39,026 nt of DNA from Ilumatobacteraceae bacterium (GTDB taxonomy: Bacteria > Actinomycetota > Acidimicrobiia > Acidimicrobiales > Ilumatobacteraceae): contig JAOBWQ010000020.1 in the NCBI GenBank assembly GCA_025463425.1, positions 1 to 39,026 on the forward strand, written 5' to 3'. This document shows, piece after piece, positions 8,436-17,640 of the stretch. How positions within the stretch are numbered: the first letter of the stretch is position 1; each line of letters begins with the position of its first letter. Position numbers and translations under genes: made by a program. Under the pieces are notes generated by a model. That model saw only the letters and a list, made by a program, of their open reading frames with translations, was not told where the DNA came from and made no database searches.

Positions 8436-9637
8436 GGGCAGAACTGCGTTCCCAGCCGATCATCGCCGGGATCATCGCCGCGCTCGTCGGGTTCGCGAGC
8501 TCGTTCACGGTCGTCCTGGCCGGGCTCCGCGCGGTCGGCGCCTCCGACACGCAAGCCGCGTCCGGCCTGCTCGTCCTGTCGATCCTGATGGGCTGCGTCG
8601 GCATCTTCTCCAGCTGGCGGACGAAGATGCCCATCGCCGCCGCGTGGTCCACGCCCGGGGCAGCGCTGATGGTGTCCGGCGGCATGGTCCACGGCGGCTA
8701 CCGCGCCGCGCTCGGCGCGTTCGTCCTCGCCGGGCTGCTGACGGTGATCGCCGGCGTCTGGAAGCCGCTGTCGCGTGGGATCAGCGCGATCCCCGGGCCG
8801 CTCGCGAGCGCGCTGCTGGCCGGCGTGTTGCTGCCCGTGTGCCTCGCCCCGGCGAAGTCGGTGGTCGAGCAGCCGCGCCTCACGATCCCCGTCGTCATCG
8901 CCTGGCTGCTGCTCTTGCGGTTCGCTCGGCGTTGGGCGGTTCCCGGTGCGCTCGTCGCCGCCGTGGTGTCCGTCGCGTTCGGATCGCACGCCGCGTTCGG
9001 CAGCCTCTCGCGCATCTGGCCGCGGCTCACGCTGAACGCACCGGCGTTCGACGTCCGCACGCTCATCGGGCTCGGTGTGCCGTTGTTCATCGTGACGATG
9101 GCGTCGCAGAACGTCGCCGGGATGGCGGTGCTGCGCTCGTTCGGGTACCGGCCCGACCTCGGTCCGCTGATGGTGTCGACCGGTGTCGCGACCGCTGTCG
9201 GGGCCCCGTTCGGGGTGCACGGCGTGAACCTCGCCGCGCTGACCGCAGCGATGGTCGCCGGGCCCGACGCGGACCCCGAGCCGGACAAGCGATGGATCGC
9301 CGCAGCGTCGTCCGGCGCGTCGTACATCGTGCTCGGGCTGTTCGCCGCGCTGGCCACCGCTGCGGTCGCGGTGGCGCCCGCGGTCCTCGTGACAGCAGTC
9401 GCCGGACTCGCTCTGCTCGGCGCGCTCGCGGGCGCGCTGCATGCGGCGATGGCGGATCACGCGCTGCGCGACGCGGCCGTGGTCACGCTCGTCGTCAGCG
9501 CATCCGGCGCAACGGCCTTCGGCATCAGCAGCCCGTTCTGGGGGCTCTCCGCCGGCCTGATCGTCCACGGCCTGGCGCGGTTCCGCGCCGCACCGGCCGT
9601 CTCCACAACATCCACCACCGGCGAAGGGACATCGTGA
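8432..9637 (+). CDS. BenE-family (benzoate/H+ symporter-like) membrane transporter
   Basis: Start at 8432 (MRAELRSQPIIAGIIAALVGFASSFTVVLAGLRAVGAS...), polytopic, MASQNVAGMAVLRSFGY and GAPFGVHGVNLAALTAA motifs. Confidence 0.9.
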   Translation: MRAELRSQPIIAGIIAALVGFASSFTVVLAGLRAVGASDTQAASGLLVLSILMGCVGIFSSWRTKMPIAAAWSTPGAALMVSGGMVHGGYRAALGAFVLAGLLTVIAGVWKPLSRGISAIPGPLASALLAGVLLPVCLAPAKSVVEQPRLTIPVVIAWLLLLRFARRWAVPGALVAAVVSVAFGSHAAFGSLSRIWPRLTLNAPAFDVRTLIGLGVPLFIVTMASQNVAGMAVLRSFGYRPDLGPLMVSTGVATAVGAPFGVHGVNLAALTAAMVAGPDADPEPDKRWIAAASSGASYIVLGLFAALATAAVAVAPAVLVTAVAGLALLGALAGALHAAMADHALRDAAVVTLVVSASGATAFGISSPFWGLSAGLIVHGLARFRAAPAVSTTSTTGEGTS

Positions 9638-10554
9638 TGCCGACACCCGACATGCCACGCCTCAGGCACATCACGATCGACTGCGCTGATCCGTACACGC
9701 TGTCGCGGTTCTGGGCGAAGGCGCTCGGCTTCGCCGACGACCCCGAGGATCTGCCCCAGGTGACCGACCGCGAGGTCGGCCTCCTCGACCCGTTGGCGCG
9801 GCACCCGATGCTGCTGTTCATCGCGGTGCCCGAGCCGAAGGCGGTCAAGAACCGGATCCACCTCGACATCCAGCCGGTGGACACGCGCGATGCCACCGTC
9901 GCGACGTTGCTCGGCCACGGAGCGACGCTCGTCGACGATCAACGCCTGCCAGACGGGCGCGGTTGGGTGGTGCTGGCCGATCCGGAGGGCAACGAGTTCT
10001 GCGTCGAACGATCGGAGGCCGAGCGTGGCCAGCCGGTGGGGGGACAGATGCCGGACGAGGACTTCCCGCCGGGGATCTTCGTCGCCGACGAGCTGGAGCT
10101 GCTCTCGACCATGCTCGAGTGGTACCGGGCAGCCGTGCTGCGCAAGGTTGCCGACCTGTCGTTGCGCACGGCGCGGACATCTCCGGTGCGCACCGGCACC
10201 ACGCTGGCAGGCGTGCTCAAGCACCTCGCGGGTGTGGAGGATGCCTGGTTCGACGGGCGCTTCGCCGGCTCACCGGAACCCGAGCCCTGGGCCTCCATGC
10301 CGCCCGACGATCGCGAGTGGGACTTCACCAGCGCCCTCGACGACTCGCTCGAAGACCTGGTCGAGCTCTATCGCACGTCGTGCGCGCGATCGCGTCGGGC
10401 TGCTGCCGACCACGGGCTCGACGACCTGTCCGCCAACGCGCGCCGGCCGTTCAACCTGCGCTTCGCCTACCTGCACCTGATCGAGGAGACTGCCCGGCAC
10501 CTCGGCCACATGGACATCCTGCGCGAGTACCTCGACGGCACGACGGGGGAGTGA
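9637..10554 (+). CDS. Fusion: VOC/glyoxalase-like domain + DinB (DUF664) domain protein
   Basis: Start at 9637 (MPTPDMPRLRHITIDCADP...); LADPEGNEFCVE of VOC family; DinB-type HLAGVEDAWFD and HLIEETARHLGHMDILREYLDG. Confidence 0.85.
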   Translation: MPTPDMPRLRHITIDCADPYTLSRFWAKALGFADDPEDLPQVTDREVGLLDPLARHPMLLFIAVPEPKAVKNRIHLDIQPVDTRDATVATLLGHGATLVDDQRLPDGRGWVVLADPEGNEFCVERSEAERGQPVGGQMPDEDFPPGIFVADELELLSTMLEWYRAAVLRKVADLSLRTARTSPVRTGTTLAGVLKHLAGVEDAWFDGRFAGSPEPEPWASMPPDDREWDFTSALDDSLEDLVELYRTSCARSRRAAADHGLDDLSANARRPFNLRFAYLHLIEETARHLGHMDILREYLDGTTGE

Positions 10555-10558
10555 CCGC

Positions 10559-11188
10559 TCAGCCGGCGATCGCGGCGTCGACCAGCGTCTCGGCCACCGC
10601 GCGGGCTGCCCCAGCGATGCTCGGATTGCGGTCCATCTTCGCCCCGACGATCGCGCCGTCGTAGAGGAGCGTCAGCTGCTCGGCGAGCTGCTTCGGGTCC
10701 TTGGCCCCGGCGTCGGTGGCGAGCCCGACGATGAGCGCACGCAGCCACCCGCGGTACTCGTCGGACACGACGGCGATGGTGCTGCCCGGGTGGGATTCGG
10801 CGCTGGCGTTGAGGAACGCACACCCTCGGAAGGTCCGGTCGGCGAAGAGATCGTCGAGCGCTTCATAGAGCGCGAGCAGCTTGTCGCGGGGTGAGTCGTA
10901 CAGCGCCAGCTTGGCCGTGATCCGTGCTTCGCGGGCGAGGTGGCGGCGATGCAGGTACGCCCTGATCAGCTCGTCCTTGCTGCCGAAGACGCTGTACAGG
11001 GTCGCCTTGGCGACTCCGGCGCGCTCGATGATCCGGTCGATGCCGACCGACAGGACGCCGTCTTCGTAGAAGAGCTCGTCGGCGGCGTCGAGCAGTCGAT
11101 CGCGCGCCGTGCGCTGCCCGGAGACGTGTCCGGCGTCAAGCGTCGATGAAGACCCGGCCGCAAGCGTCGAGGGAGATTTCGTTGGCAT
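10559..11188 (-). CDS. TetR-family transcriptional regulator
   Basis: DRLLDAADELFYEDGVLSVGIDRIIERAGVAKATLYSVFGSKDELIRAYL; start MPTKSPS at 11188. Confidence 0.9.
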   Translation of the reverse strand: MPTKSPSTLAAGSSSTLDAGHVSGQRTARDRLLDAADELFYEDGVLSVGIDRIIERAGVAKATLYSVFGSKDELIRAYLHRRHLAREARITAKLALYDSPRDKLLALYEALDDLFADRTFRGCAFLNASAESHPGSTIAVVSDEYRGWLRALIVGLATDAGAKDPKQLAEQLTLLYDGAIVGAKMDRNPSIAGAARAVAETLVDAAIAG

Positions 11189-11192
11189 GGGG

Positions 11193-11251
11193 TTGACGAT
11201 ACAGACAGGTCTGTCTAGAGTCAACGGCAACGACCAGACAGACCTGTCTGT
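11193..11251. promoter_or_regulatory. Face-to-face divergent promoters with two TetR-type operators
   Basis: +: TTGACG(11193-11198)-17-TAGAGT(11216-11221); -: TTGACT(11224-11219)-17-TATCGT(11201-11196). 16-bp operators at 11201-11216 and 11236-11251 are exact reverse complements of each other. Confidence 0.8.
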
Positions 11252-11271
11252 TCTCTGACTCGGAGGCCGCG

Positions 11272-12537
11272 ATGAGCAGCACCACCCTCGACACACAGTT
11301 GGCGCCGCCGACCTTCGGCTCGTTCCCCTCGGCGCGGCGGACGTGGTCGCTGCGCACCAGCTTCTTCGCCGTCGCCGCCACGCAGACGCTGCTGCTGGCG
11401 GCGAGCAACTTCCCCACCCCGCTGTTCCCCGTGTACGCCCGCCACTACGGCTTCGGGTCGGGCACGGTGACGCTCCTCTTCGGTGTGTACGTCCTCGCCC
11501 TCATCCCGTCGATGTTGACGCTCGGCCGACTCACCGATCGCCTCGGGCGCCGGCCCGTGTTGGCGACCGGCATCGCACTCACCGCGATCAGCTCGCTCGC
11601 GTTCGCCTCGGCCCGCAGCGTCGGCTGGCTGTTCGCCGGTGAGATCATCTACGGCATCGCGGGTGGCATGGTGATGTCGGCGGCATCGGTGGCCATCCGT
11701 GAGCTCCACCCGAAGCAGAGCTCCGATGGTGGCGCCTTGGCCGCGACGCTGGCTGCGGCGATCGGTCTGGCGCTCGGACCGCTCGTCAGCGGTGTGCTCG
11801 CCACCGTGACGCCGTGGCCGACCGTGTCGCCGTACGTGCTCGACATCGTCGTCGCCGCGATCCTGTTCGTCGTCTTGCTGCGCATCCCCGAGACCAAGCC
11901 GGTGCACGGCTCCGCGGCGTTCGTCACCAAGCGGGTCCCGCTGCTGCACGTCCCGTCGGAGATCCGGCCGATGTTCCTCGCCACGGCGCTGGCCGCCGCG
12001 ACCGGCTGGATGGCGACGGGCTGGGTGTTCGGCCTGTCACCCTCGTTCCTGCACACCGAGCTCGGCGTGCACATCACCCAGCCGATCGTGGCCGGGCTGT
12101 TCGCCGCGCTGATGGTGGCCTCGAACGGTGCGTCCCAGCTGGCGTTCCGCAGGCGGCACTCCTCAGGTGCGCTGCACACCGCCCTCGTCGTGCTCGTCTC
12201 GGGCATGGCGCTGATGGTCGGTTCGACGCTGGTCGACTCGCTGACCGTTGCCCTGGTCGGCTCCGTCGTCACCGGGCTCGGATCCGGCCTCGTGCAGATG
12301 AGCACGATGGCCACGATCTTGCGGATCGCGCCGGCACACGCACGGGGCGGCGTGATGTCGGCGTTCCTGTCCGTCTGCTACCTGGCCCTGAGCCTGCCGG
12401 TGGTGATCGCCGGCGTCGTCGCCGATCGCCTCGGCCTCGGCGTCGTCTCCGCCTGGTACGTCGTCGCCTTCGCCGTGCTGGTGGCGAGTGCGATGGTCGC
12501 CGCGCGCCGTGCTGTGCGGATGGCCATGGTGTCCTGA
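11272..12537 (+). CDS. MFS transporter (putative drug efflux)
   Basis: 12-TM-like protein with GRLTDRLGRRPVL motif; SD GGAGG upstream. Confidence 0.9.
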   Translation: MSSTTLDTQLAPPTFGSFPSARRTWSLRTSFFAVAATQTLLLAASNFPTPLFPVYARHYGFGSGTVTLLFGVYVLALIPSMLTLGRLTDRLGRRPVLATGIALTAISSLAFASARSVGWLFAGEIIYGIAGGMVMSAASVAIRELHPKQSSDGGALAATLAAAIGLALGPLVSGVLATVTPWPTVSPYVLDIVVAAILFVVLLRIPETKPVHGSAAFVTKRVPLLHVPSEIRPMFLATALAAATGWMATGWVFGLSPSFLHTELGVHITQPIVAGLFAALMVASNGASQLAFRRRHSSGALHTALVVLVSGMALMVGSTLVDSLTVALVGSVVTGLGSGLVQMSTMATILRIAPAHARGGVMSAFLSVCYLALSLPVVIAGVVADRLGLGVVSAWYVVAFAVLVASAMVAARRAVRMAMVS

Positions 12538-12557
12538 GCTCAAGCTCCCCAGTCCGA

Positions 12558-13436
12558 TCAGCCAGCGCGGAGCGCGTCGATCAACCGACGGTGGCGGTCG
12601 ACGGCGTTCTTGAGGACGAGAATTTCGCTGCGGTGGACGAGCGACGGGAAGCGAAGTGGCAGGGCGCGCACGCCCGGGCAACCGTCGACGACCCGGCCAG
12701 GGAGCACGGCGAGGCCGTGACCGTTAGCGATCAACGCGAGCATCGTCGCCAAGTCCGTGCCGTCGTAGGTGATGGTCGGCTCGCCGGCAGGACCGCCCTG
12801 CCATCCCGGCAGATCGGCACGCGGTGCGGACAGGGATGGAGCGTCGATCCACTGCGCGTCGACGAGGGCAGCGAGGTCCACCGAAGCACCACGCAGCGGA
12901 TGGTCGGTCGGCAGCGCGACGGCGACGGGCTCCTCGTCGAGCGAGAACGACGCCAGCAGGCCCGCGTCGGTCAACGCCAGAGGATTGCCGGGCGCGACGA
13001 CGCCGTCGATGAGCGCGACATCAGCGCGACCGCTGGCCACCGCCGACACCGCACCGGCGCCGTCGACGCTCGACACCGCGATCTGCAGCCGTGGCGTCGC
13101 GATGCGCGTGCTCCGCAACGCGCTGGCCAGTCGGGCGATCGGCGCGAGCGGCGTGCACGCGACGACGAGGCGGGTCGGCTGCTGCTCCACGCGAGTCAGC
13201 TCACTGCGCGCGACATCGAGGCGGAGCAGGATGTGATCGGCGTGCTCGAGGAGGCGGCGGCCTGCGGGAGTGAGGCGCACCGGGCGGCGATGCAGGAGGG
13301 ACTGGCCGACGGACTGCTCCAACGCGGCGACGTGCTGGGACACCGCGGACTGGGTGTAGCCGAGGTCGGTCGCCGCCTGGGTGAACGAACCCGTGCGCGC
13401 GACGGCGGCGAACGACCGGAGGTCGCGGAGGTCCAT
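12558..13436 (-). CDS. LysR-family transcriptional regulator
   Basis: MDLRDLRSFAAVARTGSFTQAATDLGYTQSAVSQHVAALEQSVGQSLLHR; start at 13436. Confidence 0.9.
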   Translation of the reverse strand: MDLRDLRSFAAVARTGSFTQAATDLGYTQSAVSQHVAALEQSVGQSLLHRRPVRLTPAGRRLLEHADHILLRLDVARSELTRVEQQPTRLVVACTPLAPIARLASALRSTRIATPRLQIAVSSVDGAGAVSAVASGRADVALIDGVVAPGNPLALTDAGLLASFSLDEEPVAVALPTDHPLRGASVDLAALVDAQWIDAPSLSAPRADLPGWQGGPAGEPTITYDGTDLATMLALIANGHGLAVLPGRVVDGCPGVRALPLRFPSLVHRSEILVLKNAVDRHRRLIDALRAG

Positions 13437-13510
13437 GACATCAGCATTGCCGATCTCGGGATCACCGATCATTGTTGGACGTACTGATGGGGAGAGCGCA
13501 CGATCATCGG

Positions 13511-14308
13511 ATGAACGCACCGACCGACTTGTCCGCTCCGCCTCGCCTCGCCCTCGTCGGCGATCGATCGTCCACCGTGCGCGCCCATGAGCGGATCCCG
13601 ACCATCGTCGCGGCCCTGGGCGGCGGCGTCGATGGCGCCCCACTCGAACCGATCGACACCTATTGGCTGCACAGCACGTCGATCGACGAGGAGACCGATC
13701 TCGCCGGCTTCGACGGGATCTGGGTGATCCCCGGGAGTCCGTATGAGCACACGGCCGGCGTGCTGCACGCGGTGACGACCGCCCGCGAGCGTGGCATCCC
13801 GTTCCTCGGCACCTGTGGTGGCTTCCAGCACATGCTGCTCGAGTTCGCGCGCAACGTCGCCGGGCTCACAGCGGTGGAGCATGGTGAGACCGACCCACAT
13901 GCCGAGGAACTGCTCCTCGTCGCGCTCGAGTGCTCGTTGCTCGGCGAGGAGGCGGACATCACCGTCGCGCCTGGCACGCGAGCAGCAGCGATCATGGGCG
14001 CCGGAGACCGGACGGAGCGGTACTTCTGCAGGTTCGGTCTCAACGATGCGTACCTTCCTGCGCTCGAGGCACACGGACTCGTCGTCAGCGGCCGCGACCC
14101 GAATGGCGAGGCGCGGATCGCTGAACTACCGACCCATCCGTTCTTCCTCGGCACGCTGTTCCAGCCGGAGCTCGCCTCCGACTCGACGTGGGTGCATCCG
14201 ATCCTGCGCGCGTTCGGTTCGGCGGTACGCAACCACGCCGGCAGCGGCCAGTCAGGGATCGGGACTGGGATGGGGATGGGGATGGTAAATGCTTGGACGT
14301 CCAACTAA
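13511..14308 (+). CDS. Class I glutamine amidotransferase-like protein (CTP synthase C-terminal region-related family)
   Basis: MNAPTDLSAPPRLALVGDRS..., DLAGFDGIWVIPGSPYEHTAGVLHAV, GTCGGFQHMLLEFARNV, TLFQPEL. Confidence 0.8.
   Translation: MNAPTDLSAPPRLALVGDRSSTVRAHERIPTIVAALGGGVDGAPLEPIDTYWLHSTSIDEETDLAGFDGIWVIPGSPYEHTAGVLHAVTTARERGIPFLGTCGGFQHMLLEFARNVAGLTAVEHGETDPHAEELLLVALECSLLGEEADITVAPGTRAAAIMGAGDRTERYFCRFGLNDAYLPALEAHGLVVSGRDPNGEARIAELPTHPFFLGTLFQPELASDSTWVHPILRAFGSAVRNHAGSGQSGIGTGMGMGMVNAWTSN
14255..14281 (+). other. Potential G-quadruplex motif
   Basis: GGGATCGGGACTGGGATGGGGATGGGG: five G3-4 tracts with 2-3 nt loops. Confidence 0.65.
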
Positions 14309-14311
14309 TGT
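14293..14311 (+). promoter_or_regulatory. Candidate icmF operator/promoter: perfect palindrome TTGGACGTCCAA plus TAATGT -10-like box
   Basis: 12-bp perfect palindrome 14293-14304; TAATGT 14306-14311, then 6 nt to ATG at 14318. Confidence 0.6.
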
Positions 14312-14317
14312 GAGCCC

Positions 14318-17300
14318 ATGACGAGTCCCGGGAACCTGTACAGGCCGATCCATCCGGTTCGCTTCGTGACGGCGGCCAGCCTCTTCGACGGGCACGACGC
14401 GTCGATCAACATCATGCGCCGGATCCTGCAGGCCCAGGGCGCCGAGGTGATCCACCTCGGTCACAACCGCTCGGTCGACGAGATCGTCCGTGCGGCGGTG
14501 CAGGAAGACGTGCACGCGCTGGCGATCAGCTCGTACCAGGGCGGCCACGTCGAGTACTTCTCCTACCTGCTCGATCGGCTCCGCGACGAAGGCCGCAGCG
14601 ATGTGCGGATCTATGGCGGTGGCGGTGGCGTGATCGTCGCCGAGGAGATCGAGCTGTTGCAGTCGCGCGGCGTGGCGCGCATCTTCTCGCCGCACGACGG
14701 TCAGCGGATGGGGCTGGCGGAGATGGTCAACACGATGATCCGCGAATCGGATCGGTCGCTCGACCTCCCTCACCCGACCGAGCCCGGCGCAACCATCGAG
14801 GATCTCCTCGGTGGGTCCGAGCGAGCGCTGGCCCGCATCATCACCGTGCTCGAGTCCGGTGCCGCTCCGGAGGCCCTGCTCGCTGCGATCGCGAGCGCGG
14901 CAGGGAAGCGGATCGTGCCCGTGCTCGGCATCACCGGCACCGGTGGCTCGGGCAAGTCGTCGCTGACCGACGAGCTGCTCCGCCGGTTCCGGCTCGCGCA
15001 GGGCGACAAGCTCAAGATCGCGGTCATCGCGGTCGACCCGACCCGACGCCGTGGTGGCGGCGCCCTCCTCGGCGACCGGATCCGGATGAACGCGATCGAC
15101 AGCCCGAGCATCTTCTTCCGCTCGCTGGCAACGCGCGCCGCTGGCGCCGAGGTGCCCGAGTGCCTGGACGTGGTGATCGCCGCCGCCAAGGCCTGGGGCG
15201 CCGATCTCGTGGTGGTCGAGACGCCGGGGATCGGGCAGGGGGACGCGGCGATCGTGCCGCACGTCGACGTGCCGATGTACGTGATGACGCCCGAGTTCGG
15301 CGCGGCGTCACAGCTGGAGAAGATCGACATGCTCGACTTCGCCGAGGTGATCGTGATCAACAAGTTCGAGCGCCGCGGCGCGGAGGACGCGCTGCGCGAT
15401 GTGCGCCGCCAGTACGCCCGCAACCGCGAGCTGTTCGACGTGGCCCAGGCCACGCTGCCGGTGTTCGGGACGATCGCGTCGCGCTTCAACGACGACGGTG
15501 TCACCGCGCTGCACCGCCATCTGGTGACGTTGTTGGCCGCGCGCGGGCTGCCCACAGAGGGTCCGGCGGACGACACCGCCGTCCGCACATCGACCAACCC
15601 CGGCGTGATCGTGCCGCCCGCCCGGCAGCGGTACCTGGCCGACATCTCCGAGACCGTGCGCAGCTACCACGCGCGAACTGTCGCTCAGGCCGAGGTCGCG
15701 CAGCGTCAACAGCAGCTCGACGCGACGGCACAGCTGCTCGAGGACCGTGGTCTCGACGTCGCAGCCGCTGATGTCGTCGGGCTCGCCCTGGACAACCGCG
15801 CCCACCTCGACCGCGACGTCGAGGCGCTGCTGGAGGCGTGGCCGCAACGTCGCGCGGAGCTGGCCGGCCCTGACCGCGCTGTGCGTGAGTCACTGTCCGG
15901 CACCCTGGTGCCGAAGCTGTCGCTGCCTCGCTTCGACGACCACGGCGCGCTCGTCCGCTGGCTGCGCAGCGAGAACCTGCCCGGGCACTTCCCGTACACA
16001 GCCGGCGTGTTCCCGTTCAAGCGCGAGGGCGAGGACCCGGCGCGCATGTTCGCGGGCGAAGGTGGTCCGGCACGCACCAACCGCCGGTTCAAGCTGCTGT
16101 CCGAGGGCCAGCCGGCGACCCGTCTCTCGACCGCGTTCGACTCGGTCACGCTGTACGGCTTCGACCCCGCCGAACGCCCCGACATCTACGGCAAGGTGGG
16201 CAACTCGGGCGTCTCGATCGCGACCCTCGATGACATGAAGGTGCTGTTCGACGGGTTCGATCTCTGCAGCGCGACGACGTCGGTCTCGATGACCATCAAT
16301 GGGCCGGCACCGACGATCCTCGCGATGTTCGTGTGCACCGCGATCGACCAGCAGCTCGCCGCGTTCGCGGCCGAGCACGGACGCGAGGCGGACGCGTCCG
16401 AAGCTGCCGAGGTGCGCGCTCGCACGCTGCGCACCGTGCGCGGCACGGTGCAGGCCGACATCCTCAAGGAGGACCAGGGCCAGAACACGTGCATCTTCTC
16501 GACCGAGTTCAGCCTCGGCGTGATGGCCGACATCGCGCAGTGGTTCGTCGAGCACGACGTCCGCAACTTCTACTCCGTGTCGATCTCCGGCTACCACATC
16601 GCCGAGGCCGGCGCGAACCCGATCAGCCAGCTCGCCTTCACGCTGTCGAACGGGTTCACCTACGTCGAGTCCTATCTCGCTCGCGGCATGGACGTCGACG
16701 ACTTCGCGCCGAACCTGAGCTTCTTCTTCTCCAACGGGATGGATCCGGAGTACACGGTGCTCGGTCGGGTCGCGCGGCGGATCTGGGCGATCGCGATGCG
16801 CGACCGGTACGGCGCGAGCGACCGCTCGCAGAAGCTGAAGTACCACGTGCAGACGAGCGGGCGCTCGCTGCACGCCCAGGAGATGGCGTTCAACGACATC
16901 CGCACCACGCTGCAGGCGCTGTGCGCGATCTACGACAACGCGAACAGCCTGCACACCAACGCCTACGACGAAGCCGTCACGACGCCGACGAACGAGTCCG
17001 TGCGTCGCGCGCTAGCGATCCAGATGGTGATCAACCGCGAGTGGGGTCTGGCGATGAACGAGAACCCGCTGCAGGGCAGCTTCATCGTCGAGGAACTGAC
17101 CGAGATGGTCGAGGCCGCGGTGCTGGCAGAGCTGGACCGGATCTCCGAGCGCGGTGGCGTGCTGGGCGCGATGGAGACCGGCTACCAGCGTGGGCGGATC
17201 CAGGACGAGTCGATGGTCTACGAGCAGCGCAAGCACGACGGCACGCTGCCGATCATCGGCGTCAACACGTTCCTCGACCCGCACGGTTCCCGTGAGGCGT

Positions 17301-17539
17301 CGACGGTCGAGCTGGCGCGGTCGGACTCGGACGAGAAGGACGACCAGATCCGGCGACTGCGCGACTTCCAGCAGCGCCACGCCAACGATCGCCCGCCGGC
17401 CCTCGAGCGACTGCGCGCCGCAGCGTTGGCCGGTGACAACGTGTTCGCCGTGCTCGTCGATGCCGTGCGCTCCTGCACCCTCGGTGAGATCACTGACACC
17501 CTGTTCGAGGTTGGTGGCCGCTACCGCCGCAGCGTCTGA
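14318..17539 (+). CDS. icmF: Fused isobutyryl-CoA mutase (B12-binding domain, MeaB/ArgK-like GTPase, mutase large domain)
   Basis: 1073 aa; DGHDASINIMRRI B12 motif, GTGGSGKSSLTDE P-loop, mutase TIM-barrel region (YGKVGNSGVSIATLDDMKVLFDGFDL...). Confidence 0.93.
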   Translation: MTSPGNLYRPIHPVRFVTAASLFDGHDASINIMRRILQAQGAEVIHLGHNRSVDEIVRAAVQEDVHALAISSYQGGHVEYFSYLLDRLRDEGRSDVRIYGGGGGVIVAEEIELLQSRGVARIFSPHDGQRMGLAEMVNTMIRESDRSLDLPHPTEPGATIEDLLGGSERALARIITVLESGAAPEALLAAIASAAGKRIVPVLGITGTGGSGKSSLTDELLRRFRLAQGDKLKIAVIAVDPTRRRGGGALLGDRIRMNAIDSPSIFFRSLATRAAGAEVPECLDVVIAAAKAWGADLVVVETPGIGQGDAAIVPHVDVPMYVMTPEFGAASQLEKIDMLDFAEVIVINKFERRGAEDALRDVRRQYARNRELFDVAQATLPVFGTIASRFNDDGVTALHRHLVTLLAARGLPTEGPADDTAVRTSTNPGVIVPPARQRYLADISETVRSYHARTVAQAEVAQRQQQLDATAQLLEDRGLDVAAADVVGLALDNRAHLDRDVEALLEAWPQRRAELAGPDRAVRESLSGTLVPKLSLPRFDDHGALVRWLRSENLPGHFPYTAGVFPFKREGEDPARMFAGEGGPARTNRRFKLLSEGQPATRLSTAFDSVTLYGFDPAERPDIYGKVGNSGVSIATLDDMKVLFDGFDLCSATTSVSMTINGPAPTILAMFVCTAIDQQLAAFAAEHGREADASEAAEVRARTLRTVRGTVQADILKEDQGQNTCIFSTEFSLGVMADIAQWFVEHDVRNFYSVSISGYHIAEAGANPISQLAFTLSNGFTYVESYLARGMDVDDFAPNLSFFFSNGMDPEYTVLGRVARRIWAIAMRDRYGASDRSQKLKYHVQTSGRSLHAQEMAFNDIRTTLQALCAIYDNANSLHTNAYDEAVTTPTNESVRRALAIQMVINREWGLAMNENPLQGSFIVEELTEMVEAAVLAELDRISERGGVLGAMETGYQRGRIQDESMVYEQRKHDGTLPIIGVNTFLDPHGSREASTVELARSDSDEKDDQIRRLRDFQQRHANDRPPALERLRAAALAGDNVFAVLVDAVRSCTLGEITDTLFEVGGRYRRSV

Positions 17540-17640
17540 GCACGAGTCCGGGCCGCTGAGAGACGAGGGGTACGCTCGCCGGCGTCGGTGCGCGGTCGGG
17601 GGATGGACCGCAACTGACGGACGAGATCGGGGAGGCACAG

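Noticed and set aside
13436-13510. LysR box between the LysR gene and the amidotransferase-like gene
   Set aside because: Partial GATC-containing symmetry only; no convincing T-N11-A dyad could be fixed by eye.
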